From the NCBI GenBank assembly GCA_013399695.1, contig VXAU01001099.1, positions 1,116,001-1,180,000 on the forward strand: DNA of 64,000 bases, read 5' to 3'. The stretch is from Formicarius rufipectus (taxonomy: Eukaryota; Chordata; Aves; Passeriformes; Formicariidae). The translations under genes and the position numbers were made by a program. This document shows positions 12,608 through 25,960 of the stretch, in pieces; position 1 is the first letter of the stretch; each line of letters opens with the position of its first letter. A model generated the notes under the pieces. The model had not been told where the DNA came from. It saw only the letters and a program-made list of their open reading frames with translations, and did not search any database.

Positions 12608-13062
12608 GCAGTTATCCATTGAATATGCTGAGTTGAAAGGGAACCATCAGTTCCAATGGGACCAAGGGAATCATCAAGTACAACTCCTGGCCCTGTGCAG
12701 GACTATCTCCAAGAATCACAACATGTGCCTGACCAAATGCTTCTTGAACTCAGATTGGTGCTGTGACCACTTCCCTGGGGAGACTGTTCCTGCACTCAAC
12801 CACACTCTGGGTGAAAAACCTTTTCCTAATACTTAACCTAAAGCTCTCCCAACTCAGTTTCATGCAGGTTCCTCAAGTCCTGTCACTGATCACAAGAGTA
12901 AAGAGAACTGTACCTGTCCCTCCGCATAAGGATATTGAAGACTACAGTGAAGCCTCTCCTTGGTCTCCTCTCCCCTAGGCTGGCTGACCAAACCAAGTAA
13001 CCTCAGCTGCTCCTTGTAAGGTTTCCTCTCCAGATCATTCACCACCCTTGTCATGCAGAAGT
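12608..13062 (-). mobile_element. CR1 LINE fragment, minus strand
   Basis: This is a 5'-truncated CR1 retrotransposon lying on the minus strand, so its 3' end is at the low coordinate. The left edge reads like the CR1 3' terminus, including the GAATATGCTGAGTTG block near 12620. The order of blocks then follows the CR1 consensus: CAACTCCTGGCCCTG near 12680, GTGACCACTTCCCTGGGG near 12763, and CTTTTCCTAAT near 12820. The right part encodes the last residues of the reverse transcriptase homology. Similarity fades at about 13060. The type resembles CR1 subfamilies common in songbirds. Divergence is clear but moderate. Confidence 0.88.
12890..13062 (-). pseudogene. Remnant of CR1 ORF2 (reverse transcriptase) C-terminus
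   Basis: On the minus strand this part of the CR1 fragment reads LERKPYKEQLRLLGL, which matches the conserved stretch near the C-terminus of the CR1 ORF2 protein. After this motif the frame loses the consensus (the expected FSLEKRR-type motif is scrambled), so there are substitutions and probably a frameshift. The catalytic reverse transcriptase core and the endonuclease domain lie upstream in a full element and are absent. It is dead transposon coding sequence, not a host gene. The open frame continues to 13186 outside the CR1 homology. Confidence 0.75.
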
Positions 13063-16000
13063 ATGATAAATTATGCTTGGCTAGTTTTTGGCAAAGGTCT
13101 TCTTCAGAGCAGGTTAAGGGGTCTGAGTAGCTCAAATGTTGGAATTTCTTATTTGTCACAAGCTTGGCTGTTCTCCAGGTCATCACACCATAACCAAGGT
13201 CATGCAGGGAACAATTATGGATAACAATTTAGGTGCAATAGCAAAGAGGAAGTTGCACAGAGGGAAAGGAATTAGCATAGTTTGAGTGGGGACACTTTAG
13301 TCTTTCATGTTGTTTCTATCTCAAAAAGAGGTGGGTAGGGGTTCTCAATTTGGGTTAGATGAATCCCAGCAAAGCTGACTGTGGAAACAGATTCCTTGTT
13401 GTCTTTGTTTTGCTGTTTAGGTATTGTTTGCCTCTTTGTTTAACAAGAAAGAAACTTCAGGAAACCTGATACACAAACACTGGCAACCTCACTGCCACAA
13501 TTGCTGTGCATGTGCTAACTCACTCCCAAAATAGCAAATGCAGCACACGCTAAGCATGGCATATTTTTGCATTAAATAAAGAAGTCATAGATGAACTTGG
13601 TTCCCACTTGGGCTGACTTTTTTTAATGAGGGCTTCCTGCAGAGAAAGTTGACTAGTCAGGCACATTTTCCTCAACCCAGTTTCACCCATGGGGTTACAT
13701 GCTTTATTTATTTTAAAATTAATGATAATGGAGGAATCTGCGGTGTTTGGGTGTTTTATATATGAGTGGAAAAAATGTGATTTTTTTTTACTATCAAGGA
13801 GGTTTCTTTCACTTTCCATGGGTAGATACTAATCTGTGTTCCATTTATAATATCACAGACTTTTCTCTTAGCTCTTTTATCGTTCCTTCTTTCTAAGGGT
13901 GAATACATATGATGAACATGTTTGAAAGTGGTAAAATACTTTCTTTTCTTTCTGAAATGAGGTAATGTCCTTCTTCTGCTTGTCAGTTCCTCTTGATCAG
14001 TCTTTAGTGTTCCCACAACACAGATACAGTGCTAAAACTCTTCTGTGAGCAGCCTTCTGGTCTCTGCCTCATTATCCATTTGAGTTGCAGTTACCACTGA
14101 ATTTCTTCTGAGCTGGTATTATGGGACTTTTTACTGTTGAGAAAGGAAAGGGTTACTCTTCTGATGAGACTCTGATAAAAAAAATATTATCCTTTATTCT
14201 TTCTAACTGGTATAGTTTTCAAAGAAGACCATCTTCTCAGAAGTGATGCTCAGTAATAGAAAATTGTAAAATGTATTTTTAAAATTAATCTTGTCGAGAA
14301 CCTCCTGTCTTGCCAGAAGGGACTGTGGTGCCACTTATACTCCTGTCATTCTGGTGAGAAACAGGCTCAAAGTAATAAAATATATAAACCCGTTCTTTCT
14401 AAGTCTCACTGTGTTCCTGCTTTTCACTCTAGCCTGAAGATACGTTGTACCATTCAGCTCTGAGTCTCAAGTTTGCTATTATTGTGGTGGAAAACAGTAT
14501 GTCCTTCTGTAATGTTTCCCTCAACCTAGACAGCATAGCAGATAAACAGCTCAGATTCAGCCATTGACTCTTTACACCTAAGGGAAAGTTCATAATTATG
14601 ACTAATTCTTTGGAGAATTAAGAGTTACCGGAGTTTTCCAGTCATGTGTATTTGTAATTTCATTTATCAGTTTGGAAACAGGAAAATAATAAAATATTCC
14701 AGTCTTGTTAAAAAAAAAAAAAAAAATCAGCAATTGGTAAACCTTGCTTTTGTGAGATAATTTTGTGAACACTTGATTTTGCAGTATAACTAGTTTTGTA
14801 TATAACAGTATTTATTTGAAAAGAGACTTTTTGTTACACCAACTAACGCACATTTAAAAATAGAGATCAGCTTTGGAGAAGACAAGTTTATGAAAAGCCT
14901 TTTTTCTGCAATATAACCTCTGCTAAGGTTCAGAGATCAGAACTCATAAAATTTATTTTGTTTTCAATGCCAGTCACAATGAATAGATTTATTTGATTTT
15001 TTCTTTAATTGCTAGATTCATTGTTCACGTTGTTCACATAAATAATGTGTAGGGAACAAACATTCAGGAATTAAGCTGCAAAAAATCATACAAGACATGG
15101 TCCTTCTGCTAATATTTCTTCTGAAAATCACATTCACTTAAAGAGTTCTACAGAAGAAAAGAAAAACATCATTAATGTCTTTTCACTGGATTAATGACAA
15201 ACTGTCTAATGTGCTCTACCCACTTTATGCCATTCCAATGACATTGAATAGTTTTAAATATGGTTTTAATGGCATTATTGAAATGCTGTTGAACAACCAG
15301 TACGCACCAGCAAATCCATCCTTTCAAGTGTAATAGATTGTATAGGCTTATTTCATGTTTCTTATATCTAAATGAGATTAACACATACTTTTGTTTAAAT
15401 GTAAGATGAACATAACAGTCAGCTCAATAGCTGTTATTCAGGAAGAGCTGTTTCCACAATTTCTGTTCAAGTGAGAACTACAGGAACAGGCCAGAAGGAA
15501 TCATAAATCATAAATAAGTGCATTTTTATGCAGTTCAGAATTCTGCTGTTCCACATTGGCCACTGTTTCACAAGAAAACAATAAAAGCATTGTCGAAGGA
15601 TGAGGCGATGGACATTCCTCCATGAGATACATAACTTACAATCCATGTAAATTGCCACAAGTTCCCACAAAGTAAACTAGGACAGGAATTTACCTACTTT
15701 ATTTCAAAGGCCACAACACAACCCAACTCATTCTGAAGTCTCCACAGAACTGACAGAGAATAGTTTTATATATTAAGCACATTGTTTTCACACTAATGAT
15801 CCCAGCTTTACAATGAGTTGATATAAAATATAAACAACATTTTTTACAACCACCAGTTAGTGCAATGTATGCACAATTAGCAGCCTTTATGAATACCCTT
15901 TCAGACATTTATTAGAGAATCCATAAAAATGCCGAGTCCAATATATTCAGTATTTTTCCCCTTTCTCCACAATAAAGCACCTTAGCATGAGTAGGAAAGA

Positions 16001-18465
16001 ATGACAAGCTGAAGTGCTTTGCATCTAAATCCATCATTTAAATTATGCAGGAATTACTAGAAATGAATTTTTAGTAGTTTAACCGAGCTCAAGTGTTTCT
16101 TAAGCCATAACAACACAATGGATTTGGTGATCACTTCAGAATAATCATGACACTATGGCTCCTTCTGCAGCTTTAAAAGACCATTCAGATATTTTTCTCT
16201 ATTTTAAGCAGCTTTCAAAGCCCAAATTCTCTCTGCCAGTAGCAGTACTTAAGCTGCATGTAAAACTGAGAGGTGTTTCTCCATTGTTAAACTCCTGTAT
16301 CTAGCTCAGCTCAAACATCAGCACTAAACACAGCCTTCAAAGGAGTGAGACACAGTTTTTCAGTCAGGAGGTAATTAAAAATAATTTTAAAAAAAGCTAT
16401 ATAATTCAGATATTTTTCTCATTCTCCTGGTCAGTAACTGAGGCTGACCTTAGGAAGATATGAGCTGCACCACTCTTTTGTATCTAGTATTACAACCAGA
16501 ATGACTACATATGCTATTTATACACTAGAAGCTTTGCCTCTCTATTTGTCCTGCTATCTATCTGCCGAAGGGACAATCCTCATGTTCTCCTAAATAAGGG
16601 AGGAATGATCTTTTTATCTCTCACAAAAACTGTGAGAGAATTCACCTTCCAAGTCACCATCAACACTTTAACTGATTTCCTTGCATATTTTCCGTGTATT
16701 ATTGGCAAATTATGAAGTTATCTGACATTATAGTTATGATGAAATTCTATTATCAGGTTAAAAGGAAGATATTTATAATTACAGTGGAAATTTGTTGGAA
16801 ATCTGGCAAGCTGCAGATTTTGATATTTGGTTAGAATTGATCAGTGATCAGCAATTTACAAGCTGTCATTATCAAAGTTATATCCAAACCTCAAAAACCT
16901 ATGAAAATAACATTTCTGTGAAACTTCACACCTAAAATTAAAATTTCCTTAGATACTGATTTTCTAAAACCTTCCTGAAACATAGGAGAATTTGTATATA
17001 TATTCTTACTTTAAAAATTGCTCTTAGCTCTGACATGAGTACTTCCAAATGTCCTTGGCCTTTGGAGATGTTGAACTCTTGACAGGAGCCTTCATGGGTG
17101 TGGCTTACAAACTTATATATTGTAAGAATCCTGCCATAGAATCCCAACAATTCACTTTGCTGTTTTTGATATCTATGTTGTTATCTTTTCTTAATGGAGA
17201 ATATGTACTTTCAGTGGTTTGGTGATTAATTTTTCTCATAAAATACAGGGTGCAGCCTTCAGACTTCTTGAATACTGTTCACAGTGATTCCCATCATCTG
17301 TCCAGTTTTCAGGAATGAGAACCAATCAACAGTTCACTGAAACAGCCCCTGGAAAATCTTTCATTATTAAGGCTCAGGATAGGCAGCTGTGTCATTTATG
17401 CATGGCTAACATAAAATGAGATTGAACAAGGATAGTATCAGAGCTTTAGAACATTGCTATATGAGCTGAGAATCAATCATTGTACTTGAAACTGTCTGAG
17501 CAACCTAAAACAGTTCCATAAATGGAGCAAAGCAAAACATGGCAATTTCAGTGGTTTCTTGATGATCAGGATCATAGACCTGCTCTAAGGCTGCCCTCCC
17601 ACATTGTTTTTGCTGTATGCAAATGCATCCCAGCCTTAGAAGAAGAGTAAATGATCAAGTTTTAACAGCAGGTTGGCATCACTGTAACTCAGCGCTCAAT
17701 CAGTGTTCCCACTCTGGGGGACACAGCACTGTTATGCTACTCATCACTCAGCTGAAGCAAAAACCAAATTCCAGCCACTTGTACTTAAGAAGTTTTTGCA
17801 GTAACTTCTTTTCTGTTTTGCAGCATTTTTTTTCCAGATTGAAAACTTTCTAAATTTGCATATGCCTGATGTTATTAGCACAGAACTAGAAAACAGTCAG
17901 TACAGTTTAAAACATATAAATGTACAAAACAAGCCTAGAAAGGCTCTCAGAAGTTGTTCCTCTCACAACCCTGCCTGTACCTTGAATGCAACAAATCGTT
18001 TTTATTGTGAGATATATTAGTAAGGAACCTTACTTAAAATTAGAAACTATTAAATTGTTGCTATATTCTAGTATTTTAATAGCTACCTACACTATCAGAA
18101 GAGGAGAATTATTCCATAAAACAGGGAAAAAAACTCAAGTGAGGTAAATCAACAAGCAGGTTGATCTCAAGCAAGCTCAGCACTGGCTGAGGAACTGATT
18201 CATAATTTATAATTCCAAGTACATATGTCTTGGCCATCATCTAGATGGAAAGCACTATTGTAATACAAATCCCTATGAATCTATTATCTATTATTTGTCA
18301 GATATTGAATGAAGTGCAAACAGAAAAGTGTATTGGACAAAAGGAAAGGAGATGAACTTTTGTGGGTAGAGGAAAGCAGACTGCTGGAAAGGCTAGGATG
18401 AGGGAACAGTGAGATTTATTAAAATTACATTACACAATGAACATGGGCAAAACCAGCTTTCTTAT
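13063..18465. other. Unique DNA, no gene seen
   Basis: Roughly 5.4 kb of AT-rich sequence without a recognised exon, RNA gene or transposon. It contains a 17-base A run at 14710-14726. Open frames are at most about 90 codons and match nothing I recognise. Confidence 0.55.
14710..14726. repeat. Poly-A run
   Basis: Seventeen A in a row. It could be the tail of an old retrocopy, but nothing recognisable lies upstream. Confidence 0.85.
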
Positions 18466-18962
18466 TCATAGAATTGCTTGGGTGGTAAGGGACCTTTAAA
18501 GGCCATTTAGTCCAACCCCTCTGCAATAAGCAGGGACATCTTCATCTAGATCAGGTTGCTCAGAGCTCCATCCAAACATCCTTCAGTGTTTCTAGGGATG
18601 TGGCATCCACCACCTCTCCATTCCAGTGTTTTGTCATGTTCATCATAATCAATTTCTTTCTTATACGTAGTCTGAATCTACCCTCTTTTACTTTAAAATC
18701 AACCCTTTGTCCTTTGCAATAGGACATAGTAAAAAGTCCCCATCTTTCTTACAAGCCTCCTTTAGGCACTGAAAGGCAACACTAAGATCATCCTGGAGCT
18801 TTCTCTTCTACAGGCTGAACAGCCCCAAGTCTCTCATCCTTTCCTTACAAAAAAGGTGTTAAATTTCTCAGATTTTTTTTTTAAAATCCTCTTCTGGATT
18901 TGCTCCATCAGCTTCATGTCTTTCCCATACTGAGAACTCCAGAGCGAGACATGGTATTCCTT
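18466..18962 (-). mobile_element. CR1 LINE fragment, minus strand
   Basis: This is a CR1 fragment with its 3' end at the low coordinate. Blocks in consensus order are AGGGACCTTTAAAGG-type sequence near 18489, GTCCAACCCC near 18510, AGCAGGGACATCTTC near 18530, GATCAGGTTGCTCAGAGC near 18550, GGCATCCACCACCTCTC near 18602, then the reverse transcriptase C-terminal coding part to about 18960 (GAACTCCAGAGC near 18933). It is 5'-truncated, as most CR1 copies are. The edge at about 18962 is where I lose the match. Confidence 0.9.
18700..18850 (-). pseudogene. Remnant of CR1 ORF2 C-terminus with in-frame stop
   Basis: The minus strand reads RDLGLFSL, then a TAG stop at 18808-18810 where CR1 proteins usually have glutamate, then KRKLQDDLSVAFQCLKEAC. 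This matches the CR1 reverse transcriptase C-terminal region apart from the stop and several substitutions. Only the tail of the protein is present, without catalytic core, so it cannot act. Its decay shows an old insertion. Confidence 0.8.
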
Positions 18963-21900
18963 AATATTGACAATTTTCTGGTAATACCAAAATTGTTTGG
19001 GCAGCACTTCGGGTAGACATATTGGGAGCTGTGAAGCATTTCCTCACTGCCCTTAGGAAAAACACCTACCACAATACCAAAGCTACATGCTGGGAAGCAG
19101 AGATCCCAACCCACTCCCATTTCATGTGGCACTGTGTCCTCTGATGTCTTTTGCAGCTCTTTACAGTGCTATTTCCGGGTTAGGGAATGAAGGAGGGACA
19201 CTTTCTTGTGTAAGGAAGCAGAGGGACACAGACCTGGAAGCTCAAGCTGCAGTCAGCACAAACGTCTCAGTCCAGGGAAAAGCCCCCTCTGCAGAGGCAG
19301 CACTTATGCAAATTCAGCACAGCAGCCACGAGCTTTAAACAATCCTTAGGCTGCTTCAGTCTGCATGGGAACAGATGGATCACAAAAAATCCCTCTTGGC
19401 TGCCACCTTTTCCCCTATTGGAGTCTGGAATATGGGCTACTGCATGACATTCACCCAAGGAAACTTTTGATTCTTCTGTCCAGGTTATCCCTAGCATGAG
19501 GGTGTGTTTGTCCTGCCTGTGCTCTGTAGATATTTGTCCTACAGACCTAGAAGTAACATTCAGGGATCCAACCTAGAATGCCTGGTTATTTCAAAGAAAT
19601 TCCGTCCTGTGATCCAAAGGCTGTTGTACAGCTGTGGGGTTATTAACTTAAATGCCCTTAACTGAATAAATGTTGTTTGTTTGACTTTTAAATTAAAAAT
19701 ATGAAACACCTTAAGACCTGGCAGACTTGCCAAAGGTTCTGCAAAACAGTTGTATGTTACTGATTATTATAATTCAAAGTCCTCCTGCAAGAGCTACAAT
19801 TAAATGTTCTTACAGTGGAGTACATTCCCTTTTTCATTTTTTTAATCTGCATTTTTCAATACTGCCTGGGCCAATCCATTCCTCTGACTGATGCCTGCAC
19901 TCCAATGACATGCACTTCGTGTCAAGTCTTCCTCAGCTGACAGGAGAACAAAACACTTTTTGGGGTCTGTACCATGCTCTTCTTTGCAGTAAGAATTGGA
20001 AGGTAGTGCTCTGAACAATGTCTTTTAGAGAACTAACATTCTCTGTTCTGATCCCATTTCACTGTTAATGTTCTGGATTTGGTGAAGTGACAGTTTCATG
20101 TGTTTCATTGCTATAGTAACACTAACAAAGAAGCCTTCCTAGCTTAGAGGAATTTAGAGACACTGAAGGAGATGGCTACATGGAAGATGAAATTGTAAGT
20201 AGATATGAGCAAATTAATCTCTCTCTGAAAAAGAAGAAAAATCTTTTAGAATTTTTATGAATTCTAAAACATACTTCATTCTTCTTACTTTGTAGTGGTC
20301 TGATAGTCCATGTGAGAAGTTAAACAACCTTTGTCCTGGGCCTTTCATAACACCAGAAATCTTTCCTTTGAATTAGTAAGGTCACAGAAAGAAGAGTGAA
20401 ACTTTTATAATCTATTTCCTACAAATGAAGGACTGAGGCATTAACAGATTTAGACCGAATATTAAGCTCCTGAGCCTCTTTATCCAGAAGTTTATAATTT
20501 TAGTGGAGTGGTATGAGAAAAAGATCATATTTATGCAAACAGATACAAAATAAAAGCACCTTTTTAATTTTTAATTTTCTTGTGAACTTTGAAGGGTGCA
20601 TAGCTCACAAAGAGCTCTGTCACTGCTGCTGGTATCTTGCCTTATTAGTAATCAGTGGTTAACTGAACAATTCATTAAATAGTAGTCAGAGAAGTACAAG
20701 GTAGGAAAACAACTCCTTCTCACCCCTTCTTTGAGGGCTGTTACTGTAATTTGTCTAGACTTGCTCAGTTAGATGTTGTCTAGCATCCCCTTCAGTTTCA
20801 AAAAGACTTCAAAATACTTTATCACCCATATGCAATACAAAGACAACTCTTCCTCTTAACTCAAATACAGACAACTTTTGCCTTTTCTGTTCATTATTAG
20901 TGCTACTGCACTTTCCAACTTTTAAAAGTCAGGAGTTTTGTAGACTTCCAAGAATTTACTCCTCCAAGGAGCAATTTCTTCATCTTAATTTAGGATTATT
21001 TGAATCTCTTCTGCTTCTCCACTGCCATAAAGGCAGTTTAGTTGGCTGCTTAGTTTGGGGAGTTTTTTGAAGGCTGAGGTTAATAGTTCACATCTACTCA
21101 CTCCATCTGCTGAGATCAGTGATTCTAATGCTTGCAGAAGAATTACTTTTTCTAGTAACCCAAGTTCTAACTTCTCTTTCTACCCAAATTCTATGTACTG
21201 CTGGACAAATACCTAAGGAAAGACATTCTTTTAATCTTTCTAAAAACAAACAAAAAAAAACCCTTTATTTTACAACAGAGAAAAGAGCTTTGATGAAAAA
21301 TTAAGGATGTGTACTAGTTTCACTGAAAAAGATTGGGGTTTTCTGGTATTTTTTTTTCTTTTCTCTTGGTTTGTTTTAGTTTTAATACAAAGTGGCTCTC
21401 ATCCACAAGTGCAAAGGTGTTTTAAAAGTTGGAAACAAGAATTCCTAAAGAACTCTGAAATCTGCATGGTAAGATAAAGCATGTTCAAGATTTATAATTT
21501 CAGAAAAGCTTTACTGGTGATAAACCAGTCTTATGGTACTTTGAATGCCTGACACAAGACATAATACTGCTTACAATAGACAAACAACGACTTTGCAAGA
21601 AGAAAAAAGAAAATTACTTCACACTTTCAGTGCTACAATGGTAAGATGAAGATATAATGAGCCAACAGAATAGTGAGAGTGAGAAAAGTAACTATTCAAC
21701 CTTAGGTGTTGATGTTTTCAAATAAAAGAGAAATTTTGAAATTAATCTGAAAATAAATGGGATCAGAATAATAAGTTTATCTTATTGAGCTTCCATATCT
21801 CACTATAACATGCAGTGCCTTCAGTAGATAAATAGGGTAGTATTTATCCTAAATGCAACTCAGGTTTATCATGAGAACAGATTGTTTTGCCTTATATCCT

Positions 21901-24900
21901 TTCCAGCCAGTTTCTCCATGGTAAAGATAAATCAGCTCATAATGTCAATGCCAAAGGATTTTCCTTCCCTCCCTTTTATTGACAAATATTTTTTTTACAG
22001 GACAGAACAACGTGTGAAATCAATCCACACACATGACAATCCCTTATGTAATGACAGAAGGATGAGCACCAGCCATTAATCTCTCCTTGTCACAGCCAAG
22101 GACTATGCAAAACCATTCCAGAAAGGAAAAAGAAATGCTAGTGGATCTGTGTAAAGGAGGTCAAGTTCATCTCAAATGAAGGACTAAGCAGACAAAAGAC
22201 TGGATGTTGTCTCACTTGTGTGAGTTGGGTTGAAATCATTGTAGTTAATTAGAAAACTTCAAACCAGAACCCATAGCAATGCATTTATATGATACTAACT
22301 GTGTTATCTCAGTCAAATATGTTCCCTGCAGTGAAGTCAATTCTAATTTATAAGGATGGTGTAAAACTTGTTTCAGGTTAGAGATGTTTTCTTCCTGAGT
22401 AATTATTTTCTCCATCACAGTCTCACTTCTTGTTCAATATTTGCTTCATATTTATGTAGCTGACTAAAGAATAGGCATGGGATGGATGTTCAGCTCACAG
22501 AAAACAACTTTGACAGGGAAACTTCCAATTTTGGGGCAAAAAAAAAGTTATTTTGTTTGGCTTTGTCTTTCTCAATGTTTCCAACCCATGATACACAACA
22601 TTTACTTTGAGGTTAAATCCGCCGTATATCATGTTGAGGATGGGTTGATCACAACAGGTGGAGGTCACAGCTTCCATTATGAGCAACCTGGCACCCTCCA
22701 TGGAAATGCCCTTCCAGAAAAGAAGCTGAAATAGTTCCTGCATCGTCTCACATGTGCTCTTCTATATGCAGAATATATATAATTGAACATTCAGAATATG
22801 TTTGGTATTAGCAAGAAGACAATACACGCTTTGGAGTTCATTGGGACACAGCCTAGGTGTTGGATATAGAAATTCTTTTCAGTTTTAAAGCAAAACATAA
22901 TAGTGATGATTTTTCCCACTAACAGAACTGGAAAAACTAAAGGGTCTCTTTCCTGTGCTCATCCTGGTACAAAATTTAATGAGTTTTATGAGTTTAGGGG
23001 CCAAATCATAAACTAAAATTATATGATAATTGTAGAGGTTTGAGATTAATATAAGATTTCTTTAATTGCTGTAAATTTTCAATCAAGTAAAAAAAATCTT
23101 CAGGATTGGCTCTCATTAACATCTTATTGTATTAAGAACTCACTTGAAATATAAAACTCATAGATCACCGTACTCCAAAAGTGATCATATGGTGTTAAAT
23201 TAGTAATAGCAGACATTGATAGGAAAATTGCAGTTGAAACCATGTTAGTAGATGACCTTACTGCAAAAGTCTGGCAATAGACCCAAGGTTGGCTTTTGCA
23301 ACTGCCCTCAAGATCAGAAGAGGAAAGCAGAAGAACATCTTTATGAAACACTGAAGACACAACCAAGATAACAGGAGGAAAAATCAGCAGAAACACCAGC
23401 GAAAAACTGTCAAGGCTAGGGCAGAACTGATGAACTCAGAAGCAAAAGGGACATTGGGAACACCAGCACTGGAATAAGTTTCTCTGAGATCTGTGCAGGG
23501 TAAGGTCATTACAAATGTTTGGATTCTTCGTTTAAGGTGATGTTGTGGGCTTAAAAAATTTCCTTGAAGAATTCTGCCCAGCTCTGAATCAGACAATCTA
23601 AAATAAACAGTGGCAATAGGCTAATGATGTTGCCAACAAGCAGAGAGATATATTGTACTGCAGTGTTTGGATACATCGCATTCATAAGAGACAAGTTGAA
23701 GCTTAATCGTTTACTAAAACTTTCAAATTGTTTGGTCTTTACCAGAATTTTAATGTTATCTATTTTAGCTTTGTAAATAATTTGTTATTTCCAGGTGCAA
23801 GGCTTTAATTTCTAGCACATTTAAAAGTGCCTATAAATCCCCAAAGTAGCTACAACAATCCAACTATTGATTAAAACATTAAGTGCCAAAATAAACATGG
23901 CAGGTCTATTCACAGACATCAAGTGCCTTCAAACTGCAGCTATCAGTAACTAATAACACTGTCAAGTAAATCTCTTTCACAGTTTAGAGCTTAACAGCTC
24001 TTAATAAACTTGAAAAGACTTCTCCTTTATTAGACTGAAGTGTTTCAGATGGCCTCTGACACTTTATTTTGTGAATTCTTAAAGTAACATACAGAATTTC
24101 TATTATGGTTTGTATTGCCTTAACAACTGGAGGAAATTAAATACTAAAGAAAAAGCAAGATAACCCCCACCACCCCATCCAGAGCTGCTAAGGAAACTAT
24201 GATTTATTCCCTTGTTTCTCACCATTCATCACCAACACTCACTCTTGAAAGGTCCAGTCCCTTAGAGGTGTAAATCAGCAGAGCTCCACTGGCTTCAGTA
24301 CAGTTTTGCTAATTTACAGCATGATCTGTTCCCTTGCTTTTTATTTCTCCAAGTGTATGAAGCACCTAGGAATGCTGGCAATACTTTGCCGTGACTCATT
24401 ATTCATCATTTATCTACACTGAACTGTCTTTTTCATCTATTAGTCTTTAAATATTCTAAGCCTTTCCTTATCTACCCACGCTTTTCCTGCTATTTACCTT
24501 TCCTCTCACATCAGCAACTACCTCTGTCATCTTGTTATCCATACTCTAATTTTCCAGACCAAATCTCTACACTGGTATTACAAGTGTTCCAGATGCTTAA
24601 CACAAAAAAAAAAATCAAATTAATTTTCTTATTAACAAAAAATTGGATTTTTATAAGCTTAATTAGTCTGCCCCATTAATATGCTGCTACTCCAGCATAC
24701 ACTTTCCTTCTGTTAAACAAGGATTATGTCACTACTAGGAAATGCCACTGTAGTGAAAAATGTAATCTCACTAGTATAGTGCACTAATTTTGATAGTGAC
24801 CAGTACCTTTTATTTCAGAGAAAATATGATGCCTGCAAGGTAGAGGTAGACAGGTCCATGTCCAGGAGTCTTCAGATCTTTTCTGAGTGGATAGTGCTTT

Positions 24901-25800
24901 TTGTACTCTATGACCTGGAGAGAAAGCAGCAGCGCTTGTGCAGAATCACCAGTCCATCTCCACATGCTCTGTCAGCCTTAAGGTATTGGCAAAGGAATAC
25001 AAAAAGCTCAATCCAAAACCCAGCTCTCAGGCAGAGTAGAAGTGAAGCCTCCCAGAGGAGATGATACAGAGACAGCTGGAGATATGCTCAGGCAGACTGG
25101 AGCTCCAGCAGCTGGGAAAGGCTGCAGGGAGCATGCAGGGGCAGCTCATGGAAGCAAGGTCAGCCCAACAGGGATGTCTCGCAGCTCAGGCTTCTGCCTC
25201 CTACTGAAGGCACCTAATTTTGAGAACCTTTACTGTGCTTCATCTGGAATGTCTGGATTAGCAGCAGATTGTCTGCCTCTCAGTCTGTCACGTAAAGCCA
25301 ACCTATCTAAAGGAACTGCAATATTTCTTATTGGTAGTGTTTGGTGACACCTTGTCCTTGACTCCTCAGGGTGTGGCTCTCTAGAGAGGAATCTAATGGT
25401 ACCTGAGCACTAATAATCTGTCACATCATTTGTGGCCAACACAGCCCAGCAGTCTTCCTGCAGTGTAATCCACTACAATTGTTACTTTTTCGGCTCCCAA
25501 CACGTTCCTCGCAGGCTCGGGCCAGACTCTGTGCATATGTCCAGGGACATCAGGCTCAAATGCTCTTCAAAGCATGTCTCCAGTGATCTGTTGCAGCTGT
25601 ATAATAATTGTTTGGTTTTTCTCCTAGCTAATAAGGCTCCCTTACCTTCCAGAAGAAAGAATGTTTTGTTATAAAAGTAACATTTGTTGAAACAGAAATT
25701 ATTGTTTCCTTGAAATGGCAAAATGCCAAATTTCCTCACTCTAGTACTTCAGCTCCTGTGCAAGAAAAAATTCCAAGAAAGTGAAAATCTTTTATCCTGG
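18963..25800. other. Unique DNA, no gene seen
   Basis: About 6.8 kb with no recognised exon, RNA gene or transposon. GC is higher at about 19080-19340 and 24840-25360, where short open frames are more frequent by composition. The part at about 23690-24160 is AT-rich with many ATTAA and TAATAA cores and has the look of vertebrate conserved non-coding DNA, but that is only an impression. Confidence 0.5.
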
Positions 25801-25960
25801 TATTTTTGGTTTTAGTTTTTGGGGTTTGGTTGTGGGTTTGTTTTTTTTTTTTTTTTGTTTGGTTGTGGGGTTTTTTGTTTGTTTTTTTGTTGTTGGGTTT
25901 TTGTTTGGTTTTGGTTTTTTGGGGTGTTTTGGGTTTTGGTTTTGTTTTGTTTTGTTTTTT
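25801..25960. repeat. G/T-rich low-complexity tract
   Basis: About 160 bases of G and T built from TTTGG, TTTTGG and TTTG units with a run of 16 T inside. It starts directly after CCTGG at 25796-25800. Open frames across it in both strands (F/G/V-rich or K/N/T/P/Q-rich) are composition artefacts. Confidence 0.92.
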
